64,000 bases of DNA from Agelas oroides (taxonomy: Eukaryota; Porifera; Demospongiae; Agelasida; Agelasidae): positions 2,732,085-2,796,084 of the forward strand of contig OX422192.1 in the NCBI GenBank assembly GCA_949130485.1. Reading direction: 5' to 3'. Below the pieces are notes generated by a model. That model had not been told where the DNA came from. It worked only from the letters and a program-made list of their open reading frames with translations, and ran no database searches. The position numbers and the translations under genes were made by a program. Shown piece by piece: positions 23,801 through 40,100 of the stretch (the first letter of the stretch is position 1; each line of letters begins with the position of its first letter).

Positions 23801-26800
23801 CACTCTACCCTGGCTCGACCCGACTCAACCTCACTCTACCACACTCTAACCTGGCTCGACCAAACTCTACATCACTCTACCACACTTTACCCTGACTCTA
23901 CCTCACTCTACCACACTCTACCCTGTCTCGACCCAACACTACCTCACTCTATCACACTCTACGCTGGCTCGACCCAACTCTACCTCACTCTACCACACTC
24001 TACACTGGCTCGACCCGACTTTACCTCACTCTACCATAGTCTAACGCGACTCTACCTCACTCTACCACACTCTACCCTGGCTTGACCCGCATCTACCTAA
24101 CTCCACCACACTCTACCCTGGATCGACCCGACTCTACCTCACTCTACCACACTCTACCCAGGCTCGACCCGACTCTACATCACTCTACTACACTCTACCC
24201 TGACTCTACCTCACCCTACCACACTCTACCCCGACTCAACCTCACTCTACCACACTGTACCACACTCTACCCTGGATCGACAAGACTCTATCTCACTCTA
24301 CCACAATCTACCCAGGCTAGACCCGTCTCTACCTCACCATACCACACTCTACCCTGGCTCGACCCGACTCTACCTCACTCTACCACACTCTACACTGCCT
24401 CGACCCGACTCTACCTCACTCTATCATTCTCTGCCTTGCCTCAATCCCACTCTACCTCACTCTACCACACTCTATCCTGGCTCGACCCGACTCTACCTCC
24501 GTCTACCACACTCTACCCTTGCTCGACCCGACTCTACCTCACTCTACCACACAAAACCAACCCTGGCTCGACCGGACTCTACCTCCCTCTACCACACTCT
24601 ACCCTTGCTCGACCCGACTCTACCTCACTCTACCACACTCTACCCCGAATCTACCTCAGTCTACCACACTCTAACCTGGCTCGACCGGACTATACCTCAC
24701 TCTACTACACTCTACCCTGGCTCGACCCGACTCTACCTCACTCTACCACACTCTACCCTGGCTCGACCGGACTCTACCTCCCTCTACCACACTCTACCCT
24801 TGCTCGACCCGACTCTACCTCACTCTACCACACTCTACCCCGAATCTACCTCAGTCTACCACACTCTATCCAGGCTCGACCCGACTCTACCTCACTCTAC
24901 CACACTCTACCCTGGCTCGACCCGACTCTACCTCACTCTACCACACTCTACCCCGACTCTACCTCACTCTACCACACTCTATCCAGGCTCGACCCGACTC
25001 TACCTCACTCTACCACACTCTACCCCGACCCTACCTCACTCTACCTCACTCTACCACACTCTACCCCGACTCAACCTCACTCTACCACACTCTACACTGA
25101 CTCTACCTCACTCTACCACACTCTACCCTGGTTCGATCCGACTCTACCTCACTCTACCACACTGTACCCTGGCTCGACCCGACTCTACCTCACTCCACCA
25201 CACTCTACCCTGGCTCCACCCGACTCTACCTCACTCCACCACACTCTACCCTGGCTCCACCTGACTCTACCTCACTCTACCACACTCTACCCTTGCTCAA
25301 CCCGACTCTACCTCACTCTACCACACTTTACCCCGACTCTATCTCACTCTACGACACTCTACCACACTCTACCCCGACTCTACCTCACTCTACCACACTC
25401 TATCCAGGCTCGACCCGAATCTACCTCACTCTACCACACTCTACGCTGGCTCGACCCGACTCTACCTCACTCTACCACACCCTACCCCGGCTCTACCTCA
25501 CTCTACCACACACTACCCCACTCTACCTCACTCTACCACACTCTACCCCGACTCTACCTCACTCTACCACACTCTACACTGACTCTACCTCACTCTACCA
25601 CACTCTACCCTGGTTCGACCCGACTCTAACTCACTCTACCACACTCTTCCCCGACTCTACATCATTCTACCACACTCTACACTGACTCTACCTCACTCAA
25701 CCACACTCTACCCTGGTTTGACCCGACTCTAACTCACTCTACCACACTCTACCCTGGCTCGAACCAACGAAACCTCACTCTACCACACCCTACCCAGACT
25801 CTACCTCACTCTACCACACTCTACCCCGACTCTACCTAAATCTACCACACTCTAGACTGACTCTACCTCACTCTACCACACTCTACCCTGGTTCGACCCG
25901 ACTCTAACTCACTCTACCACACTCTACCCTGCATCGACCCGACTCTACCTCACTCTACCACACCCTCCCCGACTCTACCTCACTCTACCACAGTCTACGC
26001 TGGCTCGACACTACTCTACCTCACTCTACCACACTCTACGTTGGCTCGACCCGACTCAACCTCACTCTACCACACTCTACACTGGCTCTACCCAAATATA
26101 CCTCACTCTACCACACTCTACCCAGACTCTACCTCAGTCTACCACACTCTACCCCGACTCTACCTCACTCTATCACACTCTACCCCGTCTCTTCCTCACT
26201 CTACCACACTCTACCCTGGCTCGACCCGACTCTACCTCACTCTACCACACTCTACCCCAACTCTACCTCACTGTACCGCCACTCTACCTCACTCTACCAC
26301 ACTCTACCTTGGCTAGGTCCGACTCTACCTCACTCTAGCAAACTCTACCCTGGCTCGACTGGACTCTGCCTCACTCTACCACACTCTACCATGGCTCGAC
26401 CCGACTCTATCTCACTCTACCACACTCTACACTGACTCTACCTCGCTCTACCACACTCTACCCTGGTTCGACACGACTCTACCTCACTCTACCGCACTCT
26501 ACCCTAGCTCGACCCGACTGTATCTCACTCTACCACACTCTACTCCGACTCTACCTCACTCTACCACACTCTACCCCGACTCTACCTCACTCTACCACAC
26601 TCTACCCCGACTCAACCTCACTCTATCACACTCTACACTGACTCTACCTCTCTCTACCACACTCTACCCTGGTTCGACCCGAGTCTAACTCACTCTACCA
26701 CACTCTACCCTGGCTCGATCCTACTCTACTTCACTCTAACACACCCTACCCCGACTCTATGTCACTCTACCACACTCTACCCCGTCTCAACCTCAATCTA

Positions 26801-28193
26801 CCACACTCTACACTGACTCTACCTCACTCTACCACACTCTACCCTGGTTCGACCCGAGGCTAACTCACTCTACCACACTCTACCCTGGCTCTACCCGACT
26901 CTACCTCACTCTACCACACTCTACCCTGACTCTACCTCACTCTACCTCACTCTACCCCGTCTCTTCCTCACTCTACCACACTCTACCCTGGCTCGAACCG
27001 ACTCTACCTCACTCTACCACACTCTACCCCAACTCTACCTCACTCTACCCCCACTCTACCTCACTCTACCACACTCTACCCTGGCTATACCCGACTCTAC
27101 CTCACTCTACCAAACTCTACCCTGGCTCGACTGGACTCTACCTCACTCTACCACACTCTACCATGGTTCGACCCGACTCTACCTCACTCTATCACACTCT
27201 ACCCTGGCTCCACCCGACTCTACCTCACTCTACCACACTCTACCCCGACTCTACCTCACTCTACCACACTGTACCCCGACTCTACCTCACTCTACCACAC
27301 CCTACCCTGCTTCGACCCGACTCTAACTCACTCTACCACACTCTGCCCTGGCTCGACCCGACTCTACCTCACTCTACCAAACTCTACCCTGGCTCGACTG
27401 GACTCTACCTCACTCTACCACACTCTACCATGGCTCGACCCGACTTTACCTCACTGTATCACGCTCTACCTTGGCTCTACCCGACCCTACCTCACTCTAC
27501 CACACTCTACCCCGACTCTACCTCACTCTACCACACTCTACCCAGGCTCGATCCGACTCAACCTTACTCTACCACACTCTATCCTGGCTCTACCCGACTC
27601 TACCTCATTCTACCCCACCCTACCCCGACTCTATCTCATTCTACTACACTCAATCCCGACTCTACCTCACTCTACCACACTGTACCCTGGCTCGACCCGA
27701 CTCTACATCACTCTACTACACTCTACCCTGTCTCCACCTGACTCTACCTCACTCTACCACACTCTACCCTGGCTCTACCCGACTCTACCTCACTCTACCA
27801 CACTCTACCCCGACTCTACCTCACTCTACCACACTCTACCCCGACTCTACCTCTCTCTACCACCCTCTATCCAGGCTCGATCCAACTCTACCTCACTCTA
27901 CAACACTCTACCCTGGCTCGACCCGACTCTACCTCATTCTACCACACTGTACCCTGGCTCTACCCAACTCTACCTCACTCTACCCCACTCTACCCCGACT
28001 CTACCTCACTCTACCACACTCTACCCTGGCTCGACCCGACTCTACCTCACTCTACCACACTGTACACAGGCTAAACCTGACTCTACATCACTCTACCCCA
28101 CCTTACCCCGACTCTACCTCACTCTACTACACACAACCCCGACTCTACCTCACTCTACCACACTCTACCCCGACTCTACCTCACTCTACCACA
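17885..28193 (+). repeat. Satellite B duplication of about 4.5 kb (offset 5885 falling to 5738 bp)
   Basis: About 17885-22455 recurs at about 23770-28193. Distinctive shared oddities include CACAAAACCAACCCTGG (near 18665 and 24550), CAACGAAACCTC (near 19922 and 25768), CTCTGCCTTGCCTCAATCCC (near 18545 and 24430) and CTAGGTCCGAC (near 20575 and 26313). The offset is 5885 until about 19.0 kb, then 5844 because the second copy lacks one 41 bp unit, then 5738 after loss of about 105 bp (near 20.05 kb in copy 1) and a further single base. About 1.3 kb at 22456-23769 lies between the copies. Confidence 0.9.
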
Positions 28194-31189
28194 CTCTACC
28201 CTGGTTCGACCCGAGTCTAACTCACTCTACCACATTCTACCCTGGCTCGACCCGACTCTACCTCACTCTACCACACTCTACCCTGGCTATACCCGACTAT
28301 ACCTCACTCTACCACACCCTACCCAGATTCTACCTCACTCTACTACACTCTACGTTGTCTCGACCCGACTCTACCTCACTCTACCACACTCTACCCTGGT
28401 TCTACCCGAATATACCTTACTCTACCACACCCTACCCAGACTCCACCTCACTCTACAACACTCTACCCCGACTCTACCTCACTCTACCACACTCTACCCC
28501 GACTCTACCTCACTATACCACACTCTACCCCGACTCTACCTCACTCTACCACACTATACCCCGACTCTACCTCACTCTACCACACTCTACCCCAACTCTA
28601 CCTCACTCTACCACACTCTACACTGACTCTACCTCTCTCTACCACACTCTACCCTGGTTCGACCCGAGTCTCACTCACTCTACCACACACTATCCTGGCT
28701 CGACCCAACTCTATTTCACTCTACCACACCCTACCCCGACTCTACCTCACTCTACCACACTCTACCCCGTCTCTACCTCAATCTACCACACTCTACCCCG
28801 ACTCTACCTCATTCTACCACACTCTACCCTGGCTCTACCCGACTCTACCTCACTCTACCACACTCTACCCCGACTCTACCTCTCTCTACCACACTCTATC
28901 CAGCCTCGACCCGACTCTACCACACTCTACCCTGACTCGACCCGACTCTACCTCATTCTACCACCCTGTGCCCTGGCTCTACCCAACTCTACCTCACTCT
29001 ACCCCACTCTACCCCGACTCTACCTCACTCTACCACTCTCTACCCTGCCTCGACCCTGACTCTACCTCACTCTACCACACTGTACCCTGGCTCAACCCGA
29101 CTCTACCTCACTCTACCCCACCTTACCCCGACTCTACCTCACTCTACTACAGTCAACCACGACTCTACCTCACTCTACCACAATCTACCACGACTCTACC
29201 TCACTCTACCACACTCTACCCCTACTCTACCTCACTCTACCACACTCTACACTGACTCTACTTCACTCTACCACACTCTACCCTGGTTCGACCCGAGTCT
29301 AACTCACTCTACCACATTCTACCCTGGCTCGACCCGACTCTACCTCACTCTACCACATTCTACCCTGGCTCTACCCGACTATACCTCACTCTACCACACC
29401 CTAACCAGACTCTACCTCACTCTACTACACTCTACGTTGGCTCGACCCGAATCTACCTCACTCTACCCGACTATACCTTATTCTACCACACCCTACCCAG
29501 ACTCTACCTCACTCTACCACACTCTAACCCGACTCTACCTCACTCTACCACACTCTGCGCCGACTCTTCCTCACTCTACCACAGTCTACCCTGGCTCGAC
29601 CCGACTCCACCTCACTCTTCCACACTCTACCCCAACTCTACCTCACTCTACCCCCACTCTACCTCATTCTACCACACTCTACCCTGGCTCGACCTGACTC
29701 TACCTCACTCTACCAAACTCTACTTCACTCTACCACACTCTACCCTGGTTCGACCCGAGTCTAACTCACTCTACCACATTCTACCCTGGCTCGATCCGAC
29801 TCTACCTCACTCTACCACACTCTACCCTGGCTCTACCCGACTATACCTGACTCTACCACACCCTACCCAGATTCTACCTCACTCTACTAAACTCTACGTT
29901 GGCTCGACCCGACTCTACCTCACTCTACCACACTCTACCCTGGCTCTACCCGAATATACCTTACTCTACCACACCCTACCCAGACTCCACCTCACTCTAC
30001 AACACTCTACCCCGACTCTACCTCACTCTACCACACTCTACCCCGACTCTACCTCACTATACCACACTCTACCCCGACTCTACCTCACTCTACCACACTA
30101 TACCCCGACTCTACCTCACTCTACCACACTCTACCCCAACTCTACCTCACTCTACCACACTCTACACTGACTCTACCTCTCTCTACCACACTCTACCCTG
30201 GTTCGGCCCGAGTCTCACTCACTCTACCACACACTATCCTGGCTCGACCCAACTCTATTTCACTCTACCACACCCGACCCCGACTCTACCTCACTCTACC
30301 ACACTCTACCCCGTCTCTACCTCAATCTACCACACTCTACACTGACCCTACCTCACTCTACCACACTCTACCCTAGTTCGACTCGAGTCTACCTCACTCT
30401 ACCACACTCTACCCTGGTTCGACTCGAGTCTACCTCACTCTACCACACTCTTCCCCAACTCTACATCACTCTACCACACTCTACACTGACTCTACCTCAC
30501 TCTACCACACTCTACCCTGTTTCGACCCAACTCTAACTCACTCTACCACACTCTACCCTGGCTCGACCCGACTCTACCTCACTCTATCACACCCTACCCC
30601 GACTCTACCTCACTCTACAACACTCTACGCTGGCTTGACACTTCTCTACCTCACTCTACCACACTCTACGTTGGCTCGACCCGACTCTACCTCACTCTAC
30701 CACACTCTACCCTGGCTCAACCCAGCTATACCTCACTCTACCACACCCTTCCCAGACTCTACCTCACTCTACCACACTCTACCCCAACTCTACCTCACTC
30801 TACCCCCACTCTACCTCACTCTACCACACTCTACCCTGGCTAGACCCGACTCTACCTCACTCTACCAAACTCTACCCTGGCTCGACTGGACTCTACCTCA
30901 CCCTACCACACTCTACCATTGCTCGACCCGACTCTACCTCACTCTACCACACTCTACCCCAACTCTACCTCACTCTACCCCCACTCTACCTCACTCTACC
31001 ACACTCTACCCTGGCTAGACCCGACTCTACCTCACTCTACCAAACTCTACCCTGGCTCGACTGGACTCTACCTCACCCTACCACACTCTACCATTGCTCG
31101 ACCCGACTCTACCTCACTCTACCACACTCTACCCCGACTCTACCTCACTATACCACACTCTACCCCGACTGTACCTCACTCTACCACAC
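28194..31189 (+). repeat. Satellite B mosaic block related to the following 6.8 kb repeats
   Basis: Rich in S units. About 28200-28790 matches about 29744-30335 at offset 1544. About 29110-30335 matches about 31330-32555 at offset 2220 (for example CCACCTTACCCCGAC followed by CTACTACAGTCAACCACG near 29120 and 31340). This block therefore holds partial versions of the segment that is amplified as the 6838 bp repeat downstream. No gene is visible. Confidence 0.75.
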
Positions 31190-34100
31190 TCTACCCGGAC
31201 TCTACCTCACTCTACCACACTCTATCCAGGCTCGACCCGACTCTACCTCACTCTACCACACTATACCCTGGCTCGACCGGACTCTACCTCACTCTAACAC
31301 TGTACATTGGTTCTACCGGACTCTACCTTACACTACCCCACCTTACCCCGACTCTACCTCACTCTACTACAGTCAACCACGACTCTACCTCACTCTACCA
31401 CAATCTACCACGACTCTACCTCACTCTACCACACTCTACCCCTACTCTACCTCACTCTACCACACTCTACACTGACTCTACTTCACTCTACCACTCTCTA
31501 CCCTGGTTCGACCCGAGTCTAACTCACTCTACCACACTCTACCCTGGCTCGACCCGACTCTACCTCACTCTACCACACTCTACCCTGGCTCTACCCGACT
31601 ATACCTCACTCTACCACACCCTAACCAGACTCTACCTCACTCTACTACACTCTACGTTGGCTCGACCCGAATCTACCTCACTCTACCCGACTATACCTTA
31701 TTCTACCACACCCTACCCAGACTCTACCTCACTCTACCACACTCTAACCCGACTCTACCTCACTCTACCACACTCTACGCCGACTCTTCCTCACTCTACC
31801 ACAGTCTACCCTGGCTGGACCCGACTCCACCTCACTCTTCCACACTCTACCCCAACTCTACCTCACGCTACCCCCACTCTACCTCATTCTACCACACTCT
31901 ACCCTGGCTCGACCTGACTCTACCTCACTCTACCAAACTCTACTTCACTCTACCACACTCTACCCTGGTTCGACCTGAGTCTAACTCACTCTACCACATT
32001 CTACCCTGGCTCGACCCGACTCTACCTCACTCTACCACACTCTACCCAGGCTCTACCCGACTATACCTCACTCTACCACACCCTACCCAGATTCTACCTC
32101 ACTCTACTACACTCTACGTTGTCTCGACCCGACTCTACCTCACTCTACCACACTCTACCCTGGCTCTACCCGAATATACCTTACTCTACCACACCCTACC
32201 CAGACTCCACCTCACTCTACAACACTCTACCCCGACTCTACCTCACTCTACCACACTCTACCCCGACTCTACCTCACTATACCACACTCTACCCCGACTC
32301 TACCTCACTCTACCACACTATACCCCGACTCTACCTCACTCTACCACACTCTACCCCAACTCTACCTCACTCTACCACACTCTACACTGACTCTACCTCT
32401 CTCTACCACACTCTACCCTGGTTCGACCCGAGTCTCACTCACTCTACCACACACTATCCTGGCTCGACCCAACTCTATTTCACTCTACCACACCCTACCC
32501 CGACTCTACCTCACTCTACCACACTCTACCCCGTCTCTACCTCAATCTACCACACTCTACCCCGACTCTACCTCATTCTACCACACTCTACCCTGGCTCT
32601 ACCCGACTCTACCTCACTCTACCACACTCTACCCCAACTCTACCTCACTCTACCACACTCTACCCCGACTCTACCTCTCTCTACCACACTCTATCCAGCC
32701 TCGACCCGACTCTAACTCACTCTACCACACTCTACCCTGGCTCGACCCGACTCTACCTCATTCTACCACACTGTGCCCTGGCTCTACCCAACTCTTCCTC
32801 ACTCTACCCCACTCTACCCTGACTCTACCTCACTCTACCACACTGTACCCTGGCTCAACCCGACTCTACCTCACTCTACCCCACCTTACCCCGACTCTAC
32901 CTCACTCTACTACGGTCAACCACGACTCTACCTCACTCTACCACAATCTACCACGACTCTATCTCACTCTACCGCACTCTACCCCTACTCTACCTCACTC
33001 TACCACAATCTACACTGACTCTACTTCACTCTACCACACTCTACCATGGTTCTACCCGAGTCTAACTCACTCTACCACATTCTACCCTGGCTCGACCCGA
33101 CTCTACCTCACTCTACCACACTCTACCCTGGCTCTACCCGACTATACCTCACTCTACCACACCCTAACCAGACTCTACCTCACTCTACTACACTCTACGT
33201 TGGCTCGACCCGAATCTACCTCACTCTACCCGACTATACCTTATTCTACCATACCCTACCCAGACTCTACCTCACTCTACCACACTCTAACCCGACTCTA
33301 CCTCACTCTACCACACTCTACGCCGACTATTCCTCACTCTACCACAGTCTACCCGGGCTCGACCCGACTCCACCTCACTCTTCCACACTCTACCCCAACT
33401 CTACCTCACTCTACCCCCACTCTACCTCATTCTACCACACTCTACCCTGCCTCGACCCGACTCTACCTCACTCTACCACACTGTACCCTGGCTCAACCCG
33501 ACTCTACCTCACTCTCCCCACCTTACCCCGACTCTACCTCACTCTACTACAGTCAACCACGACTCTACCTCACTCTACCACAATCTACCACGACTCTATC
33601 TCACTCTACCACACTCTACCCCTACTCTACCTCACTCTACCACACTCTACACTGACTCTACTTCACTCTACCACACTCTTCCCTGGTTCGACCCGAGTCT
33701 AACTCACTCTACCACATTCTACCCTGGCTCGACCCGACTCTACTTCACTCTACCACACTCTACCCTGGCTCTACCCGACTATACCTCACTCTACCACACC
33801 CTAACCAGACTCTACCTCACTCTACTACACTGTACGTTGGCTCGACCCGAATCTACCTCACTCTACCCGACTATACCTTATTCTACCACACCCTACCCAG
33901 ACTCTACCTCACTCTACCACACTCTAACCCGACTCTACCTCACTCTACCACACTCTACGCCGACTCTTCCTCACTCTTCCACAGTCTACCCGGGCTCGAC
34001 CCGACTCCACCTCACTCTTCCACACTCTACCCCAACTCTACCTCACTCTACCCCCACTCTACCTCATTCTACCACACTCTACCCTGGCTCGACCTGACTC

Positions 34101-37100
34101 TACCTCACTCTACCAAACTCTACTTCACTCTACCACACTCTACCCTGGTTCGACCCGAGTCTAACTCACTCTACCACATTCTACCCTGGCTCGACCCGAC
34201 TCTACCTCACTCTACCACACTCTACCCTGGCTCTACCCAACTATACCTCACTCTACCACACCCTACCCAGATTCTACCTCACTCTACTACACTCTACGTT
34301 GTCTCGACCCGACTCTACCTCACTCTACCACACTCTACCCTGGCTCTACCCGAATATACCTTACTCTACCACACCCTACCCAGACTCCACCTCACTCTAC
34401 AACACTCTACCCCGACTCTACCTCACTCTACCACACTCTACCCCGACTCTACCTCACTATACCACACTCTACCCCGACTCTACCTCACTCTACCACACTA
34501 TACCCCGACTCTACTTCACTCTACCACACTCTACCCCAACTCTACCTCACTCTACCACACTCTACACTGACTCTACCTCTCTCTACCACACTCTACCCTG
34601 GTTCGATCCGAGTCTCACTCACTCTACCACACACTATCCTGGCTCGACCCAACTCTATTTCACTCTACCACACCCTACCCCGACTCTACCTCACTCTACC
34701 ACACTCTACCCCGTCTCTACCTCAATCTACCACACTCTACACTGACCCTACCTCACCCTACCACACTCTACCCTAGTTCGACTCGAGTCTACCTCACTCT
34801 ACCACACTCTACCCTGGTTCGACTCGAGTCTACCTCACTCTACCACACTCTTCCCCAACTCTACATCACTCTACCACACTCTACACTGACTCTACCTCAC
34901 TCTACCACACTCTACCCTGTTTCGACCCAACTCTAACTCACTCTACCACACTCTACCCTGGCTCGACCCGACTCTACCTCACTCTATCACACCCTACCCC
35001 GACTCTACCTCACTCTACAACACTCTACGCTGGCTTGACACTTCTCTACCTCACTCTACCACACTCTACGTTGGCTCGACCCGACTCTACCTCACTCTAC
35101 CACACTCTACCCTGGCTCAACCCAGCTATACCTCACTCTACCACACCCTTCCCAGACTCTACCTCACTCTACCACACTCTATCCCGACTCTACCTCACTC
35201 TACCACACTCTACCCCGTCTCTTCCTCACTCTACCACACTCTACCCTGACTCGACCCGACTCTACCTCACTCTACCACACCCTACCCCAACTCTACCTCA
35301 CTCTACCTCCACTCTACCTCACTCTACCACACTCTACCCTGGCTAGACCCGACTCTACCTCACTCTACCAAACTCTACCCTGGCTCGACTGGACTCTACC
35401 TCACCCTACCACACTATACCATTGCTCGACACGACTCTACCTCACTCTACCACACTCTACCCCGACTCTACCTCACTATACCACACTCTACCCCGACTGT
35501 ACCTCACTCTACCACACTCTACCCCGACTCTACCTCACTCTACCACACTCTACCCCGACTCTACCTCACTCTACCACACTCTACACTGACTCTACCTCTC
35601 TCTACCACACTCTACCCTGGTTCGATCCGAGTCTAACTCACTCTACCACACACTGTCCTGGCTCTACCCAACTCTATTTCACTCTACCACAACCTACCCC
35701 GACTCTACCTCACTTTACCACACTCTACCCCGTCTCTACCTCAATCTACCACACTCTACACTGACTCTACCTCACTCTACCACACTCTACCCTGGTTCGA
35801 CCCGAGTCTAACTCACTCTACCACACTCTACCCTGGCTCGACCCGACTCTACCTCACTCTACCACACCCTACCCCGACTCTACCTTACTCTACCACACTC
35901 TACCCCGTCTCTATATCACTCTACCACACTCTCCACTGACTCTACCTCACTCTGCCACACTCTACCTTGGTTCGACCCAACTCTAACTCACTCTACCACA
36001 CTCTACCCTGGCTCGACCCGACTCTACCTCCCTCTACCACACCCTACCCCGAGTCTATCTCACTCTACCACACTCTACCCCGACTCTACCTAACTCTACC
36101 ACACTCTACGCTGGCTCGACACTACTCTACCTCACTCTACCACACCCTACGTTGGCTCGACCCGACTCTACCTCACTCTACCACACTCTACCCTAGCTCT
36201 ACCCGACTATACCTCACTCTACCACACCCTACCTAGACTCTACCTCACTCTACCACACTCTACCCCGACTCTACCTCACTCTACCACACTCTACCCCGTC
36301 TCTTCTTCACTCTACCACACTCTACCCTGGCTCGACCTGACTCTACCTCACTCTACCACACTCTACCCCAACTCTACCTCACTGTACCCCCACTCTACCT
36401 CACTCTAACACACTCTACCCTGGCTAAACTCGACTCTTCCTCACTCTACCAAACTCTACCCTGGCTCGACTGGAGTCTGCCTCACTCTACCACACTCTAC
36501 CATGGTTCGACCCGACTCTACCTTACTCTATCACACTCTACCCTGGCTCTACCCGACTCTACCTCACTCTACCACACTCTAACCCGACTCTACCTCACTC
36601 TACCACACTCTACCCCGACTCTACCTCACTCTACCACACCTTACACTGACTCTACCTCACTCTACCACATTCTACCCTGGTTCGACCCGACTCTTACTCA
36701 CTCTACCACACTCTACCCTGGCTCGACCCGACTCTACCTCACTCTACCAAACTCTACGCTGGCTCGACTGGACTCTACCTCACTCTACCACACTCTACCA
36801 TGGCTCGAGCCGACTCTACCTCACTCTATCACACTCTACCTTGGCTCTACCCGACTCTACCTCACTCTACCACACCCTACCCAGACTCTACCTAACTCTA
36901 CCACACTCTACCCCGACTCTACCTCACTCTACCATACTCTACCCAGGCTCGATCCGACTCTACCTCACTCTACCCCACTCTACCCTGGCTCTACCCAACT
37001 CTACCTCACTCTACCACATCCTACCTAGACTCTATCTCACTCTACCACACTCTACCCCGACTCTACCTCACTCTACCACACTCTACCCCGTCTCTTCCTC

Positions 37101-40100
37101 ACTCTACCACACTCTACCCTGGCTCGACCTGACTCTACCTCACTCTACCACACTCTACCCCAACTCTACCTCACTGTACCCCCACTCTACCTCACTCTAC
37201 CACACTCTACCCTGGCTAGATCCGACTCTTCCTCACTCTACCAAACTCTACCCTGGCTCGACTGGACTCTGCCTCACTCTACCACACTCTACCATGGTTC
37301 GACCCGACTCTACCTCACTCTATCACACTCTAACCTGGCTCTACCCGACTCTACCTCACTCTACCACACTCTACCCCGACTCTACTTCACTCTACCACAC
37401 TCTACCCCGACTCTACCTCACTCTACCACACTCTACACTGACTCTACCTCACTCTACCACATTCTACCCTGGTTCGACCCGACTCTTACTCACTCTACCA
37501 CACTCTACCCTGGCTCGACCCGACTGTACCTCACTCTACCAAACTCTACGCTGGCTCGACTGGACTCTACCTCACTCTACCACACTCTACCATGGCTCGA
37601 GCCGACTCTACCTCACTCTATCACACTCTACCTTGGCTCTACCCGACTCTACCTCACTCTACCACACCCTACCCACACTCTACCTCACTCTACCACACTC
37701 TACCCCGACTCTACCTCACTCTACCATACTCTACCCAGGCTCGATCCGACTATACCTCACTCTACCCCACTCTACCCTGGCTCTACCCGACTCTACCTCA
37801 CTCTACCCCACCCTACCCCGACTCTGCCTCATTCTACTACACCCTATCCGGACTCTACCTCACTCTACCACACTGTACCCTGGCTCGACTCGACTCTACC
37901 TCACTCTACCACACTCTACCCTGGCTCCACCTGACTCTACCTCACTCTACCACACTCTACCCTGGCTCTACCTGACTCTACCTCACTCTACCACACTCTA
38001 CCCCGACTCTACCTCACTCTATGACACTCTACCCGGACTCTACCTCACTCTACCACACTCTATCCAGGCTCGACCCGACTCTACCTCACTCTACCACACT
38101 CTACCCTGGCTCGACCGGACTCTACCTCACTCTAACACTGTACCCTGGTTCTACCGGACTCTACCTTACACTACCCCACCTTACCCCGACTCTACCTCAC
38201 TCTACTACAGTCAACCACGACTCTACCTCACTCTACCACAATCTACCACGACTCTACCTCACTCTACCACACTCTACCCCTACTCTACCTCACTCTACCA
38301 CACTCTACACTGACTCTACTTCACTCTACCACACTCTACCCTGGTTCGACCCGAGTCTAACTCACTCTACCACACTCTACCCTGGCTCGACCCGACTCTA
38401 CCTCACTCTACCACACTCTACCCTGGCTCTACCCGACTATACCTCACTCTACCACACCCTAACCAGACTCTACCTCACTCTACTACACTCTACGTTGGCT
38501 CGACCCGAATCTACCTCACTCTACCCGACTATACCTTATTCTACCACACCCTACCCAGACTCTACCTCACTCTACCACACTCTAACCCGACTCTACCTCA
38601 CTCTACCACACTCTACGCCGACTCTTCCTCACTCTACCACAGTCTACCCTGGCTGGACCCGACTCCACCTCACTCTTCCACACTCTACCCCAACTCTACC
38701 TCACGCTACCCCCACTCTACCTCATTCTACCACACTCTACCCTGGCTCGACCTGACTCTACCTCACTCTACCAAACTCTACTTCACTCTACCACACTCTA
38801 CCCTGGTTCGACCTGAGTCTAACTCACTCTACCACATTCTACCCTGGCTCGACCCGACTCTACCTCACTCTACCACACTCTACCCAGGCTCTACCCGACT
38901 ATACCTCACTCTACCACACCCTACCCAGATTCTACCTCACTCTACTACACTCTACGTTGTCTCGACCCGACTCTACCTCACTCTACCACACTCTACCCTG
39001 GCTCTACCCGAATATACCTTACTCTACCACACCCTACCCAGACTCCACCTCACTCTACAACACTCTACCCCGACTCTACCTCACTCTACCACACTCTACC
39101 CCGACTCTACCTCACTATACCACACTCTACCCCGACTCTACCTCACTCTACCACACTATACCCCGACTCTACCTCACTCTACCACACTCTACCCCAACTC
39201 TACCTCACTCTACCACACTCTACACTGACTCTACCTCTCTCTACCACACTCTACCCTGGTTCGACCCGAGTCTCACTCACTCTACCACACACTATCCTGG
39301 CTCGACCCAACTCTATTTCACTCTACCACACCCTACCCCGACTCTACCTCACTCTACCACACTCTACCCCGTCTCTACCTCAATCTACCACACTCTACCC
39401 CGACTCTACCTCATTCTACCACACTCTACCCTGGCTCTACCCGACTCTACCTCACTGTACCACACTCTACCCCAACTCTACCTCACTCTACCACACTCTA
39501 CCCCGACTCTACCTCTCTCTACCACACTCTATCCAGCCTCGACCCGACTCTACCTCACTCTACCACACTCTACCCTGGCTCGACCCGACTCTACCTCATT
39601 CTACCACACTGTGCCCTGGCTCTACCCAACTCTTCCTCACTCTACCCCACTCTACCCTGACTCTACCTCACTCTACCACACTGTACCCTGGCTCAACCCG
39701 ACTCTACCTCACTCTACCCCACCTTACCCCGACTCTACCTCACTCTACTACGGTCAACCACGACTCTACCTCACTCTACCACAATCTACCACGACTCTAT
39801 CTCACTCTACCGCACTCTACCCCTACTCTACCTCACTCTACCACACTCTACACTGACTCTACTTCACTCTACCACACTCTACCATGGTTCTACCCGAGTC
39901 TAACTCACTCTACCACATTCTACCCTGGCTCGACCCGACTCTACCTCACTCTACCACACTCTACCCTGGCTCTACCCGACTATACCTCACTCTACCACAC
40001 CCTAACCAGACTCTACCTCACTCTACTACACTCTACGTTGGCTCGACCCGAATCTACCTCACTCTACCCGACTATACCTTATTCTACCATACCCTACCCA

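Noticed and set aside
24082-25629. Long plus-strand open frame (515 codons) and dozens of similar ones across 4.4-64 kb, rich in LPHST, LARPDSTS and SLYHTLP motifs
   Set aside because: They are translations of the 41/31 bp minisatellite, whose consensus has no plus-strand stop. Overlapping frames give the same kind of peptide, many lack an ATG start, and ends coincide with random point variants. No domain, signal peptide or codon-use evidence supports a gene.
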